NCBI GenBank assembly: GCA_035645115.1 | Contig: DASQNF010000004.1 | Span: 1-19,309 of the forward strand | DNA from: JACVRW01 sp035645115 | GTDB lineage: Bacteria > Actinomycetota > Thermoleophilia > Solirubrobacterales > Thermoleophilaceae | Length of the DNA stretch: 19,309 bases | Reading direction: 5' to 3' | Shown here: positions 6,963-13,544 of the stretch, in pieces | How positions within the stretch are numbered: the first letter of the stretch is position 1 | Layout: each line of letters opens with the position of its first letter | Made by a program: the position numbers and the translations under genes | Notes under the pieces: generated by a model | Database searches by the model: none | Told to the model about the DNA's origin: nothing | Seen by the model: only the letters and a program-made list of their open reading frames with translations

Positions 6963-7525
6963 CGCGCGAGCGTCGTGGTGACCGGCCCGGGGCGCTCGCG
7001 CTCTGCTTCGAAGCGCGCGATCGCCTGCTCCTGCTTGAGCGTCACGCCGATGTCGTCGAGGCCCTCGAGCAGCCGCCGCTTGGTCTCCGGGTCGATCTCG
7101 AAGCCGGCCGCCCCGCCGGCCCAAGCCACCCGCTGGCTGCGCAGGTCGATCGCGGCGCGCCCCGCCTCCATCACCGCCCGCACGTCGCGCTCGCACAGCA
7201 CCACCGGAAGCAGACCGATCTTGGTGCAGTTCGAGTAGAAGATGTCGGCGAAGCTGGGAGCGATCACTGCCTCGAAGCCGTAGTCCTCGAGCGCCCAGGG
7301 CGCGTGCTCGCGCGAGGAACCGCAGCCGAAGTTGCGCCCGGTGGCGAGTATCGGGTTGCGCGGGAGCTCCCAGCCCGGCTGCCTCGCCCAGTCGTAGAAG
7401 AGGAACTCGCCGAAGCCTGTACGCTCCACCCGCTTCAGGAACTGCTTGGGGATGATCTGGTCGGTGTCCACGTCGCTGCGGTCGAGCACAGACACGCCGC
7501 CCTCGACGAGGCCGAAGCTCTTCAC
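6959..7525 (-). CDS. leuD: 3-isopropylmalate dehydratase, small subunit
   Basis: The swivel-domain subunit of isopropylmalate isomerase, which works with LeuC to convert 2- to 3-isopropylmalate through isopropylmaleate. It shows DVDTDQIIPKQFLK (18-31) and GRNFGCGSSREHAPWAL (63-79), the two LeuD hallmarks. The length is 188 residues, near the usual 190-200. Two starts compete: ATG at 7531 and GTG at 7525. The GTG is chosen because AGGGA (7532-7536) stands six bases before it but directly against the ATG, and because the GTG overlaps the leuC stop as GTGA like many junctions here. The ATG start would add only two residues. The gene ends in ATGA overlap with the methyltransferase. Confidence 0.95.
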   Translation of the reverse strand: MKSFGLVEGGVSVLDRSDVDTDQIIPKQFLKRVERTGFGEFLFYDWARQPGWELPRNPILATGRNFGCGSSREHAPWALEDYGFEAVIAPSFADIFYSNCTKIGLLPVVLCERDVRAVMEAGRAAIDLRSQRVAWAGGAAGFEIDPETKRRLLEGLDDIGVTLKQEQAIARFEAERERPGPVTTTLAR

Positions 7526-8889
7526 GACCATTCCCTGATGTCCACGAAGCGCCCCTCGATGGCCGCCGCCGCCGCCATCCGCGGGCTCACCAGGTGGGTG
7601 CGCCCACCGCGGCCCTGGCGCCCCTCGAAGTTGCGGTTCGAGGTGGACGCGCAGCGCTCGCCCGGGGCCAGGATGTCCGGGTTCATCCCCAGGCACATCG
7701 AGCAGCCCGCCGAGCGCCAGTCGAACCCCGCGGCCCGGAACACCTCGTCGAGCCCTTCCGCCTCGGCCCGGGCCTTCACCTGCTGCGAGCCCGGCACCAC
7801 CATCGCATCCACGCTCGGCGCCACGCGCCGCCCGCTCACCACTTCGGCCGCCTCACGAAGGTCGCTGATGCGCGAGTTCGTACACGAGCCGATGAACACG
7901 CGGTCGAGCGCGATCTCCCGCACCGGGGTGCCGGGCTCGAGGGCCATGTACTCGAGCGCGCGCTCGTCGCCCTCGCCGGCGGGCTCCGGCACCGCGCCGG
8001 TCACGTCCACCACCATGGCGGGCGTGGTCCCCCAGGTCACCTGGGGCGAGACCTCCGAGGCGTCGATCACGACCTCCTCGCCGAAGCTCGCGCCGGCGTC
8101 GCTGCGGAGCTCGCGCCAGCGCTCGAGCGGTAGCGGGTCCGGCGCGGCTTCGCGGCCTTCCATCCAGGCGAAGGTGGTGTCGTCGGGGGCGATCATGCCG
8201 GCCCGCCCCCCGGCCTCGATCGTCATGTTGCACACGGTCATGCGGCCCTCCATCGAGAGCGCCTCGATCGCCGGCCCCGCGTACTCGATCACGTGGCCGA
8301 CGCCGCCGGCCACCCCGATCCGCCCGATCGTGCCCAGGATCAGGTCCTTGGCGCTCACCCCGTACCCGAGCTCGCCCTCGTAGCGGATCAGCATCGAGCG
8401 CGGCTTGCGCTGCTGCAGCGTCTGCGTGGCGAGCACGTGCTCGACCTCGCTCGTCCCGATGCCGAATGCGAGCGCGCCGAAGGCGCCGTGGGTGGAGGTA
8501 TGCGAGTCCCCGCAGACGATTGTGGCGCCCGGCTGGGTCACGCCCAGCTCGGGGCCGATCACGTGCACGATGCCCTGGCGCTCGGAGCCGAGCGAGTAGA
8601 TCGGGACGCCGAACTCGGCGCAGTTGCGCTCGAGCGTCTCGACCTGGACGCGCGAGAGCTGGTCGCGGATCCGCCGCGAGCTGGAGGTGCCGTCCGTCGG
8701 GACGTTGTGGTCGGCCGTGGCCAGCGTGCGATCGGGGCGGCGCACGCGACGGCCCGCGAGGCGAAGCGACTCGAACGCCTGCGGCGAGGTCACCTCGTGC
8801 ACGAGATGCAGGTCGATGTAGAGGAGCCCGTCGGCCACCTCGTGGTCGGACCAGATCTTGTCGAACAGGGTCTGGGGCACTTGGGCCAT
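7522..8889 (-). CDS. leuC: 3-isopropylmalate dehydratase, large subunit
   Basis: The iron-sulfur subunit of isopropylmalate isomerase in leucine synthesis. The 455 residues show the full aconitase-type pattern: YIDLHLVHEVTSPQAFESLR (24-43), ATADHNVPT (57-65), CGDSHTSTHGAFGALAFGIG (126-145), and the [4Fe-4S] ligands Cys336 in GSCTNSR and Cys396/Cys399 in GCSMCLGMN. The substrate-binding SNRNFEGRQGRGGRTHLVSP (417-436) is intact. The ATG at 8889 has a strong Shine-Dalgarno (GAGGAGGAG, 8893-8901), the best in the window, and shares one base with the stop of the regulator gene (TGATG). The strong site suggests high translation independent of the low-expressed regulator upstream. Confidence 0.97.
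   Translation of the reverse strand: MAQVPQTLFDKIWSDHEVADGLLYIDLHLVHEVTSPQAFESLRLAGRRVRRPDRTLATADHNVPTDGTSSSRRIRDQLSRVQVETLERNCAEFGVPIYSLGSERQGIVHVIGPELGVTQPGATIVCGDSHTSTHGAFGALAFGIGTSEVEHVLATQTLQQRKPRSMLIRYEGELGYGVSAKDLILGTIGRIGVAGGVGHVIEYAGPAIEALSMEGRMTVCNMTIEAGGRAGMIAPDDTTFAWMEGREAAPDPLPLERWRELRSDAGASFGEEVVIDASEVSPQVTWGTTPAMVVDVTGAVPEPAGEGDERALEYMALEPGTPVREIALDRVFIGSCTNSRISDLREAAEVVSGRRVAPSVDAMVVPGSQQVKARAEAEGLDEVFRAAGFDWRSAGCSMCLGMNPDILAPGERCASTSNRNFEGRQGRGGRTHLVSPRMAAAAAIEGRFVDIREWS
7532..7536 (-). promoter_or_regulatory. Ribosome binding site deciding the leuD start
   Basis: AGGGA on the minus strand has a six-base spacer to the GTG at 7525 and no spacer to the ATG at 7531. This favours the GTG start of leuD. 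Confidence 0.5.
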
Positions 8890-9461
8890 CAGCTCCTCCT
8901 CAGGCCCGCGGCGACCACCGCGTAGAAGCGCGCGGCCGCCCGTCCGGGGTTCTCGAAGTGGTGGGGCAGGTCGGAGTCGAAGGTCACGGAGTCGCCCTCA
9001 GCGAGCTCGTGCGCCACGCCGCCGCAAACGAACCGGAGCTCACCCTCCACCACCACGGCGGTCTCGCGGCTGCCGGGCTCGTGCATAGGAGGGTCGCCCG
9101 GGCCGGCGGTGGACGCCCCGGACGCGAGCGTGTGTAGCGACACCTCCGCGCGCAGGCCCGGCAGCGGCGGCGTCAGGACCTCGTAGCGATGGCGGCGGGC
9201 GCCCCCGCGCCGGCGCTCGCTTGCGCGCACCACGCTCACGCCCTCGGTCTCGTCGAGGCGGAGCAGCTGCGAGAGCGTCAGCTCGAGGCCGCCCGCGATC
9301 CGCTCCGCGACGGTGAGGGTCGGGCTCGTCTCGCCGCGCTCCACCTGGGAGAGCATCGGGGCGGAGACGCCCGACCGCTCGGCCAGGTCGCGCAGTGAGA
9401 GCTGCATGCCGTCGCGCAGGCTGCGTATGCGGGCGCCGAGGACGAGGCCGTTGGACGCCAT
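8889..9461 (-). CDS. XRE-family HTH regulator with C-terminal cupin domain
   Basis: A 190-residue transcription regulator. Residues 9-66 form an XRE/Cro-type helix-turn-helix (RIRSLRDGMQLSLRDLAERSG, then SAPMLSQVERGETSPTL). Residues about 120-185 form a small cupin barrel (PMHEPGSRETAVVVEGEL, GDSVTFDSDLPHHFENP) that typically binds a small ligand. This is the PuuR-like architecture. The open frame extends 49 codons upstream, but the ATG at 9461 is favoured because the HTH begins right after it and a TAGCGT box ends eight bases before it. A perfect 7-bp inverted repeat covers that box, suggesting autoregulation. It is the first gene of the leuC-leuD-methyltransferase-leuB-ilvE string, so it is likely to control that string. 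Its ligand is unknown; a leucine-pathway intermediate is one guess. Confidence 0.9.
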   Translation of the reverse strand: MASNGLVLGARIRSLRDGMQLSLRDLAERSGVSAPMLSQVERGETSPTLTVAERIAGGLELTLSQLLRLDETEGVSVVRASERRRGGARRHRYEVLTPPLPGLRAEVSLHTLASGASTAGPGDPPMHEPGSRETAVVVEGELRFVCGGVAHELAEGDSVTFDSDLPHHFENPGRAAARFYAVVAAGLRRS

Positions 9462-9465
9462 CGCC

Positions 9466-9485
9466 GTGTACGCTATCACGTACAC
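9466..9485. promoter_or_regulatory. Candidate operator: GTGTACG-N6-CGTACAC
   Basis: A perfect inverted repeat with 7-bp arms (9466-9472 and 9479-9485) and a 6-bp spacer. It covers the presumed -10 box of the XRE-cupin gene, and a further self-complementary CGTACG lies at 9487-9492. A dimeric HTH protein bound here would block its own transcription. The obvious candidate is the product of the adjacent gene. The site also lies in the divergent region upstream of the desaturase gene. Confidence 0.6.
9470..9475 (-). promoter_or_regulatory. Candidate -10 box of the regulator/leuCDB operon
   Basis: TAGCGT on the minus strand ends eight bases before the ATG at 9461, with no Shine-Dalgarno between them, so the transcript is likely to be leaderless or nearly so. 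GTGACG at 9491-9496 could serve as a weak -35 with a short 15-bp spacer. The box lies inside the inverted repeat at 9466-9485. Confidence 0.45.
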
Positions 9486-9513
9486 TCGTACGTCACGCGC
9501 GCGCTCGCGACGC

Positions 9514-9555
9514 CTGTCCTGCATTTCAGGCCCACGGCCACCAAGGTCAGGACAG
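9514..9555. repeat. Inverted repeat in the desaturase upstream region
   Basis: Arms CTGTCCTG (9514-9521) and CAGGACAG (9548-9555) are perfect 8-bp complements with a 26-bp spacer. It lies between the regulator promoter and the desaturase start. As DNA the spacing is long for one dimer; as RNA it could form a stem in a desaturase 5' leader. The rest of this 245-bp gap holds no recognisable gene or known riboswitch. Confidence 0.3.
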
Positions 9556-9706
9556 CGGGCCCAGGGACATCCGGCTCGGGCCGGGCTCGCGGCATGCGCC
9601 GCCATCACTGCCCGCCATGGGCCCTTCGCCGCGCCGGCGTGCGCGGCGATCCTGCCGGTGGGCGCCGCATGAGACCGACGGTTTTGGTAATCAGGGGCCG
9701 AGCAAA

Positions 9707-10636
9707 GTGACCAGGGCCCACCGCAACGTCAACCTCGCCGCAGTCGTTCTGCCGTTCGCGGCGTTCCTCGCGGCGCTGCCGATGCTCTGGAATCGGTTCG
9801 TCGGCCCGCTCGACCTGGTGCTGTTCGTGGTGCTCTACTTCGTCTCCACGCTCGGGATCACCGTGGGCTTCCACCGCTTGATGACCCATCGGGCGTTCGC
9901 CACTCATCGCCCGCTCGAGTACTACTGGGCGATCTCCGGCTCGATGGCGGTCGAGGGACCGGTGCTCGGCTGGGTCACCGACCACCGCCGCCACCACGCA
10001 CACGCGGACGAGGAGGGGGACCCGCACAGCCCGCACGTGGGCCACGGCGACGGCTTTGCCGGCACGCTCCGCGGGCTCTGGCACGCGCACCTCGGCTGGC
10101 TCTTCGACCACCCCACCGCGGCCGGGGCCGAGAAGTACGCCCCGGACCTGGTGGAGGACCGCGGGATGCGGCTGGTGTCCAAGCTGTTCGCGCTCTGGGC
10201 GGGCCTCGGCCTGGCGATACCGTTCGCGGTCGGCTGGGCCGTTCGCGGCGACCTGGCGGGCGGCCTGCAGGCGTTCTTCTGGGCCGGGCTCGTGCGCGTG
10301 TTCCTCGTGCACCACGTGACGTTCTCGATCAACTCGATCTGCCACTTCTTCGGCCGCCGCCGCTTCCAGACCGACGACCAGTCGACGAACGTGTTCTGGC
10401 TCGCGATCCCCTCGTTCGGCGAGTCCTGGCACCACAACCACCACGCCTTCCCGCGCTCGGCGCTGCACGGGCTGCGCTGGTGGGAGGTCGACATCGGCGG
10501 CCTCGTGATCCGGGCGATGCGTCGCCTCGGCCTGGCCTGGAACGTGGTCATGATCCCCCGCGAGCGCCAGCAGCAGCGGCTCGTGGAGGGCCCAGCGCGC
10601 AGGGCGGGCGGCGACGCGGCCCGCGCGGGCGCCTGA
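9707..10636 (+). CDS. Membrane fatty-acid (acyl-CoA-type) desaturase
   Basis: A 309-residue membrane di-iron enzyme that would insert a cis double bond, probably Delta-9, into a saturated acyl chain using O2 and electrons from a redox partner. The three histidine boxes are intact: HRLMTH (56-61), HRRHH (93-97) and HHNHH (242-246). Hydrophobic stretches at about 11-27, 36-54, 163-179 and 187-210 fit the family's membrane layout, and the boxes face the cytosol. The GTG start at 9707 follows AGGGG by nine bases. An in-frame ATG at 9617 would add 30 mostly Arg-rich residues and has no ribosome site, so it is less likely. A possible -10 (TACACT, 9481-9486) overlaps the operator of the divergent regulator. 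The gene is convergent with leuA. Role: membrane fluidity adjustment, by family knowledge. Confidence 0.92.
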   Translation: MTRAHRNVNLAAVVLPFAAFLAALPMLWNRFVGPLDLVLFVVLYFVSTLGITVGFHRLMTHRAFATHRPLEYYWAISGSMAVEGPVLGWVTDHRRHHAHADEEGDPHSPHVGHGDGFAGTLRGLWHAHLGWLFDHPTAAGAEKYAPDLVEDRGMRLVSKLFALWAGLGLAIPFAVGWAVRGDLAGGLQAFFWAGLVRVFLVHHVTFSINSICHFFGRRRFQTDDQSTNVFWLAIPSFGESWHHNHHAFPRSALHGLRWWEVDIGGLVIRAMRRLGLAWNVVMIPRERQQQRLVEGPARRAGGDAARAGA

Positions 10637-10671
10637 GCTCAGAGCGCAGCGCGCCATAACCTCGGCAGCTC

Positions 10672-10767
10672 GAGCCCGTTCGAAGGCTCCGCAGCGTCGC
10701 CGAGCCCGGCTGGCACGCGGCGCAAGCCGGCGGGCGTCCCCCCAAGCGCCGCCGGTCGGCCTACCGG
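10672..10767. terminator. Convergent intergenic hairpins (desaturase / leuA)
   Basis: The 136-bp gap between the convergent stops holds three small hairpins: GAGCC/GGCTC (10672-10689, 8-nt loop), CCGGCT/AGCCGG (10706-10730, 13-nt loop) and CCGGT/ACCGG (10752-10767, 6-nt loop), the last beside the leuA stop. None has a T-run, so they are weak, possibly two-way terminators. The GTTCGAA loop of the first resembles a tRNA T-arm, but no tRNA cloverleaf surrounds it. Confidence 0.35.
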
Positions 10768-10772
10768 TGATC

Positions 10773-12350
10773 TCAGGGCGTGGGCGTCTTCTTCGCCTCG
10801 CGCTCCAGCACCCGCTCGGCCTCGGCCGCCACGTCGTCCGCCAGGGCGTTCGAGATCGCGCGGAGATAGGCCTTCCCGGAGGCCTCGAGGATGTCCGTCG
10901 ACACCCCGACGCCCGAGGCCAGCCGACCCTTCAGCTCGAGCAACACGTTCACCTCGCCGAGGGCGTCGCGGCCGCTCGTGACCGCCGAGACGTGGTACTC
11001 CTTGAGCCGCGCCTCATGCCCGACGGCGGCGTTGAGCGCGCTGAAGAAGGCATCCACCGGGCCGTCGCCCGTGAAGCTGCCCGACTCGACCTCGCCGTCC
11101 GGCATCCGCACGCTGACGCGCGCCAGCGGAGAGCGCACCGACGACGCCTCGATGTCGAAGGAGAGCAGCTCGAACGCCGCCGGCGCCTGCTTCATCTCGT
11201 CTGCGATCGCCTCGAGGTCGAGCGCCGTGACCGTCTTCTTCTTGTCCGCGAGCTCCTTGAAGCGCTTGAAGGCCGTGTTGAGCGCGGCTCCCTCGACCTC
11301 GAAGCCGAGCTCCTCCAGCGCGTTGCGAAGCGCGTGGCGCCCGGAGTGCTTGCCGAGCACGATCGAGTTCGTCTCGAGCCCGATCGTCTTGGCGTCCATG
11401 ATCTCGTAGGTGCTGCGCTCCTTCAGCACCCCGTCCTGGTGGATGCCGGACTCGTGCGCGAACGCGTTGCGCCCGACGATCGCCTTGTTGGGCTGCACCT
11501 GGTAGCCCGTGATGCGAGACACCATCCGGCTCGTGCGAGCGATCTCGCGCGTCTCGACGCCGGTCCAGAGCCCGTGCGCAGCCTCGCGAACGCGCAGCAG
11601 CATCACGATCTCCTCGAGCGAGGCGTTGCCGGCCCGCTCGCCGATCCCGTTCACGGCGCACTCCACCTGGCGACAGCCGGCGAGCAGTCCCGCGAACGAG
11701 TTGGCCACCGCCAGGCCGAGGTCGTCGTGGCAGTGGACCGAGGTGGTCACGTCGGCAAGGCCGGGCACGAGCTCGTGGAGGCGGTGCCACATCGCGGCGT
11801 GCTCGTCCGGGGTCGAGTAGCCGACCGTGTCGGGCACGTTGATCGTGGTCGCTCCCTCGTCGAGCGCGATCTGCAGCACCTCGGCGGTGAACTCGAGCTC
11901 GGAGCGGGTGGCGTCCATCGGCGAGAACTCCACGTCCTCGCAGTGGGCGCGCGCCTGCGCAACCGCGGCCCGGGCCTGCCCCTTCACGTCCTCGCGGCTC
12001 GACTGGAGCTGGTGCTCGATGTGGATGTCGCTGGTGGAGACGAACGTGTGGATGCGCGGCCGCTCGGAGTCCTTCACGGCGTGCCAGGCGGCGTCCACAT
12101 CCTGCGCGCTCGCGCGCGCGAGGCCGCAGATCACCGGCCCGTGCACCTCGCGTGCGATCGCCTGGACGGCCTCGAAGTCGCCGGGCGAGGAGATCGGGAA
12201 GCCCGCCTCGATGACATCCACCCCGAGCCGCGCCAGCTGCTGGGCGATCTCGAGCTTCTCGTGCTTGTTCAGCGAGATGCCCGGCGACTGCTCGCCGTCG
12301 CGCAGGGTGGTGTCGAAGATGCGTACGCGGTCCTTTTCGCTGCGGTCCAT
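10773..12350 (-). CDS. leuA: 2-isopropylmalate synthase
   Basis: The committed enzyme of leucine synthesis, joining acetyl-CoA to 2-ketoisovalerate. The 525 residues include a TIM-barrel catalytic domain (about 8-275), a linker, and the C-terminal LeuA regulatory domain (about 365-525) that normally binds leucine for feedback inhibition. Motifs are FDTTLRDGEQSPG (12-24) with metal-binding Asp13, HCHDDLGLAVAN (206-217) with the two metal His residues, NGIGERAGN (234-242) and GKHSGRHA in the subdomain. The EFSPMDATRS segment (141-150) has Met145 where I would expect an acidic residue. Start ATG 12350 has AGAGGG (12358-12363) seven bases upstream. The gene stands apart from the leuCDB operon and is preceded by its own leucine-rich leader peptide, so its expression is probably tuned by leucyl-tRNA supply as well as by allostery. 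Confidence 0.97.
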   Translation of the reverse strand: MDRSEKDRVRIFDTTLRDGEQSPGISLNKHEKLEIAQQLARLGVDVIEAGFPISSPGDFEAVQAIAREVHGPVICGLARASAQDVDAAWHAVKDSERPRIHTFVSTSDIHIEHQLQSSREDVKGQARAAVAQARAHCEDVEFSPMDATRSELEFTAEVLQIALDEGATTINVPDTVGYSTPDEHAAMWHRLHELVPGLADVTTSVHCHDDLGLAVANSFAGLLAGCRQVECAVNGIGERAGNASLEEIVMLLRVREAAHGLWTGVETREIARTSRMVSRITGYQVQPNKAIVGRNAFAHESGIHQDGVLKERSTYEIMDAKTIGLETNSIVLGKHSGRHALRNALEELGFEVEGAALNTAFKRFKELADKKKTVTALDLEAIADEMKQAPAAFELLSFDIEASSVRSPLARVSVRMPDGEVESGSFTGDGPVDAFFSALNAAVGHEARLKEYHVSAVTSGRDALGEVNVLLELKGRLASGVGVSTDILEASGKAYLRAISNALADDVAAEAERVLEREAKKTPTP

Positions 12351-12434
12351 GTCTCTTCCCTCTACCTCGGCCGTGCTGGTCTCCCGTCGAGCTTGCGGCT
12401 AGCGGCCGCCACGCGTCATTCCCCCCGAAGGGGG
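12351..12434 (-). promoter_or_regulatory. Candidate leuA attenuator / translation-control region
   Basis: The leader RNA between the leucine codons and leuA can fold in several ways. A 5-bp CCCCC/GGGGG stem closed by a UUCG loop lies at 12421-12434, over the last codons of the leader ORF. A GCGGC/GCCGC stem-loop lies at 12395-12409. The leuA ribosome site region GGGAAG (12355-12360) can pair with the leucine codons CUUCUC (12443-12448), with one G-U pair. No U-run follows a hairpin, so control of translation or Rho-linked control is as likely as a classical terminator. Structures were drawn by eye, not computed. Confidence 0.5.
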
Positions 12435-12472
12435 AGGAGCAGGAGAAGTCGCAGCTGGGCCCGGCGCGACAT
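12416..12472 (-). CDS. leuL: Leucine leader peptide (18 aa)
   Basis: An 18-codon ORF, MSRRAQLRLLLLLPLRGE, lies 65 bases ahead of leuA on the same strand. Seven of its 18 codons are leucine (CTG, CTT, CTC, CTG, CTC, CTC, CTT), and five of them are consecutive at 12434-12448. This is the hallmark of ribosome-mediated attenuation: when charged tRNA-Leu is scarce, the ribosome stalls in the run and changes RNA folding downstream. The ATG has a TACGCT box ending eight bases before it and no Shine-Dalgarno, so the leader is probably translated from a leaderless transcript. The ORF ends in TGA just after a GC stem with a UUCG loop. It is too short for standard gene callers. The gene symbol follows the usage for leucine leaders in other bacteria; there is no claim of sequence homology. 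Confidence 0.85.
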   Translation of the reverse strand: MSRRAQLRLLLLLPLRGE

Positions 12473-12480
12473 GGACGGCA

Positions 12481-12492
12481 AGCGTACACGCT
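12481..12492 (-). promoter_or_regulatory. Candidate leuL-leuA promoter and palindrome
   Basis: On the minus strand the palindrome AGCGTGTACGCT ends in a TACGCT -10 box (12481-12486) with eight bases to the leader-peptide ATG. It contains GTGTACGCT, which also occurs at the regulator operator (9466-9474, plus strand). It lies ten bases beyond the stop of the oxidoreductase gene, so any -35 would be inside that gene. Confidence 0.45.
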
Positions 12493-12501
12493 GCCCCCTG
12501 C

Positions 12502-13521
12502 TCAGAGCGTGAGCACGACCTTCCCCACGTTCTTGCGCTCGTGGAGGTATCGGTGCGCCTCCGCGCCGTCGTCGAGGCGAAACTCGCGCGCCACCACCGG
12601 CCGCAGGGCGCCCGCGCCGATCCAGGCACGCAGCGGCTCCACATACTCGTCGAGCGAGCCGCGCTCGTCCCAGAGCCGCAGCATGTTGAGGCCGATCACC
12701 GACTTGGACTCGCGCATCAGCTTGAGAGGGTTGAAGCGCGGCATCTGAGCGAGCACTCGCAGCGCCCGCGTCGGGCTGCGCCGCTCGCCGGCCTGGATCT
12801 CCGAGGCGCCGAAGCACACGAGCCGACCGCCCGGCCGCAGCAGCGCGAACGACTGCCTGAAGCTGCGCCCACCGATCGCGTCGAGTGCCAGGTCGATCGG
12901 GCGCTCCTCACCCGAGACGCGCCGCACTTCGTCGACCACGTCATGGGTGCGGTAGTCGATCGGGTGGTCGACCCCGAAGCCGCGGATGGCGTCGTGCTTG
13001 TCCGGAGAGGCGGTGCCGTAGACCTCCGCTCCCAGGAGCTTCGCGATGTGGGTGGCCGCCACCCCCACGCCGCCCGCCGCCGACTGGATCAGGACGCGCT
13101 CGCCCGCCCGCAGCGCGCCGAAGCGCATGAGGCCCGCGCAGGCGGTCAGGTACGTCACCGGCAGCGCCGCGCCCTCGGCGTAGCTCCACCCGTCCGGAAG
13201 CGGCATGAGCATGTCCGCGCGCGACAGCGCCATCTGCGCATATCCGCCGAACCGGCAGCCGCCCATCACGCGCTGGTCCACGGCGAGCCCCTGCACGCCC
13301 TCACCGAGCGCGTCCACGTCGCCCGCGATCTCGTAGCCGATCACACAGGGCGGCTTGGGAGCGTCGGGGTAGAGCCCGACGCGGGCCAGGAGGTCGGCGA
13401 AGTTGACGCCTGCGGCCCGGACGCGGACCCGAACCTCGCCCGGGCCCGGCTCCGGCTCGGGGCGCTCCTGCACCTGCAGCACGTCGGGCGGGCCGTGCTC
13501 GGTGATCACGAGAGCCCTCAT
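12502..13521 (-). CDS. NADPH:quinone oxidoreductase-like MDR protein (VAT-1-like)
   Basis: A 339-residue zinc-free medium-chain dehydrogenase/reductase that would reduce quinones or enones with NADPH. The N-terminal catalytic domain has the typical RAAGVNFADLLARVGLYP (35-52). The Rossmann domain has the cofactor loop SAAGGVGVAATHIAK (147-161). No structural zinc cysteine cluster is seen. The C-terminal region (VIGLNMLRLWDERGSLDEY and the ending YLHERKNVGKVVLTL) resembles the vertebrate VAT-1 subgroup. Length is normal. The ATG at 13521 faces the CBS gene across only 33 bp. Its end is 15 bases from the leuL promoter box, so read-through into leuL-leuA is possible. The substrate is unknown; it has no obvious role in leucine synthesis. 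Confidence 0.9.
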   Translation of the reverse strand: MRALVITEHGPPDVLQVQERPEPEPGPGEVRVRVRAAGVNFADLLARVGLYPDAPKPPCVIGYEIAGDVDALGEGVQGLAVDQRVMGGCRFGGYAQMALSRADMLMPLPDGWSYAEGAALPVTYLTACAGLMRFGALRAGERVLIQSAAGGVGVAATHIAKLLGAEVYGTASPDKHDAIRGFGVDHPIDYRTHDVVDEVRRVSGEERPIDLALDAIGGRSFRQSFALLRPGGRLVCFGASEIQAGERRSPTRALRVLAQMPRFNPLKLMRESKSVIGLNMLRLWDERGSLDEYVEPLRAWIGAGALRPVVAREFRLDDGAEAHRYLHERKNVGKVVLTL

Positions 13522-13532
13522 CGCGGGTAGGC

Positions 13533-13544
13533 AGCGTATATCGT
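13533..13544. promoter_or_regulatory. Overlapping divergent -10 elements
   Basis: In the 33-bp gap between the two divergent ATG codons lies GCGTATATCG. It reads TATCGT (13539-13544) rightward, ten bases before the CBS start, and TACGCT (13533-13538) leftward, 11 bases before the oxidoreductase start. Neither gene has a Shine-Dalgarno. One AT-rich core may thus serve both directions. Confidence 0.4.

Noticed and set aside
9617..9706. 30-residue N-terminal extension of the desaturase
   Set aside because: It is Arg-rich, lacks a ribosome site, and is unlike the family start. The GTG at 9707 follows AGGGG. Kept only as a low-probability alternative.
10672..10689. tRNA-like T-arm (GAGCC-CGTTCGAA-GGCTC)
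   Set aside because: Only one arm fits. No acceptor, D or anticodon stems and no CCA-side pairing are present around it.
12351..12480. T-box riboswitch before leuA
   Set aside because: I could not find the conserved T-box bulge sequence or a terminator with a U-run. The Leu-codon leader explains the region better.
10767..12512. 581-codon open frame opposite leuA
   Set aside because: High-GC DNA keeps antisense frames open. The product is low-complexity Arg/Val/Leu/Glu with no family motif, while leuA on the other strand is unmistakable.
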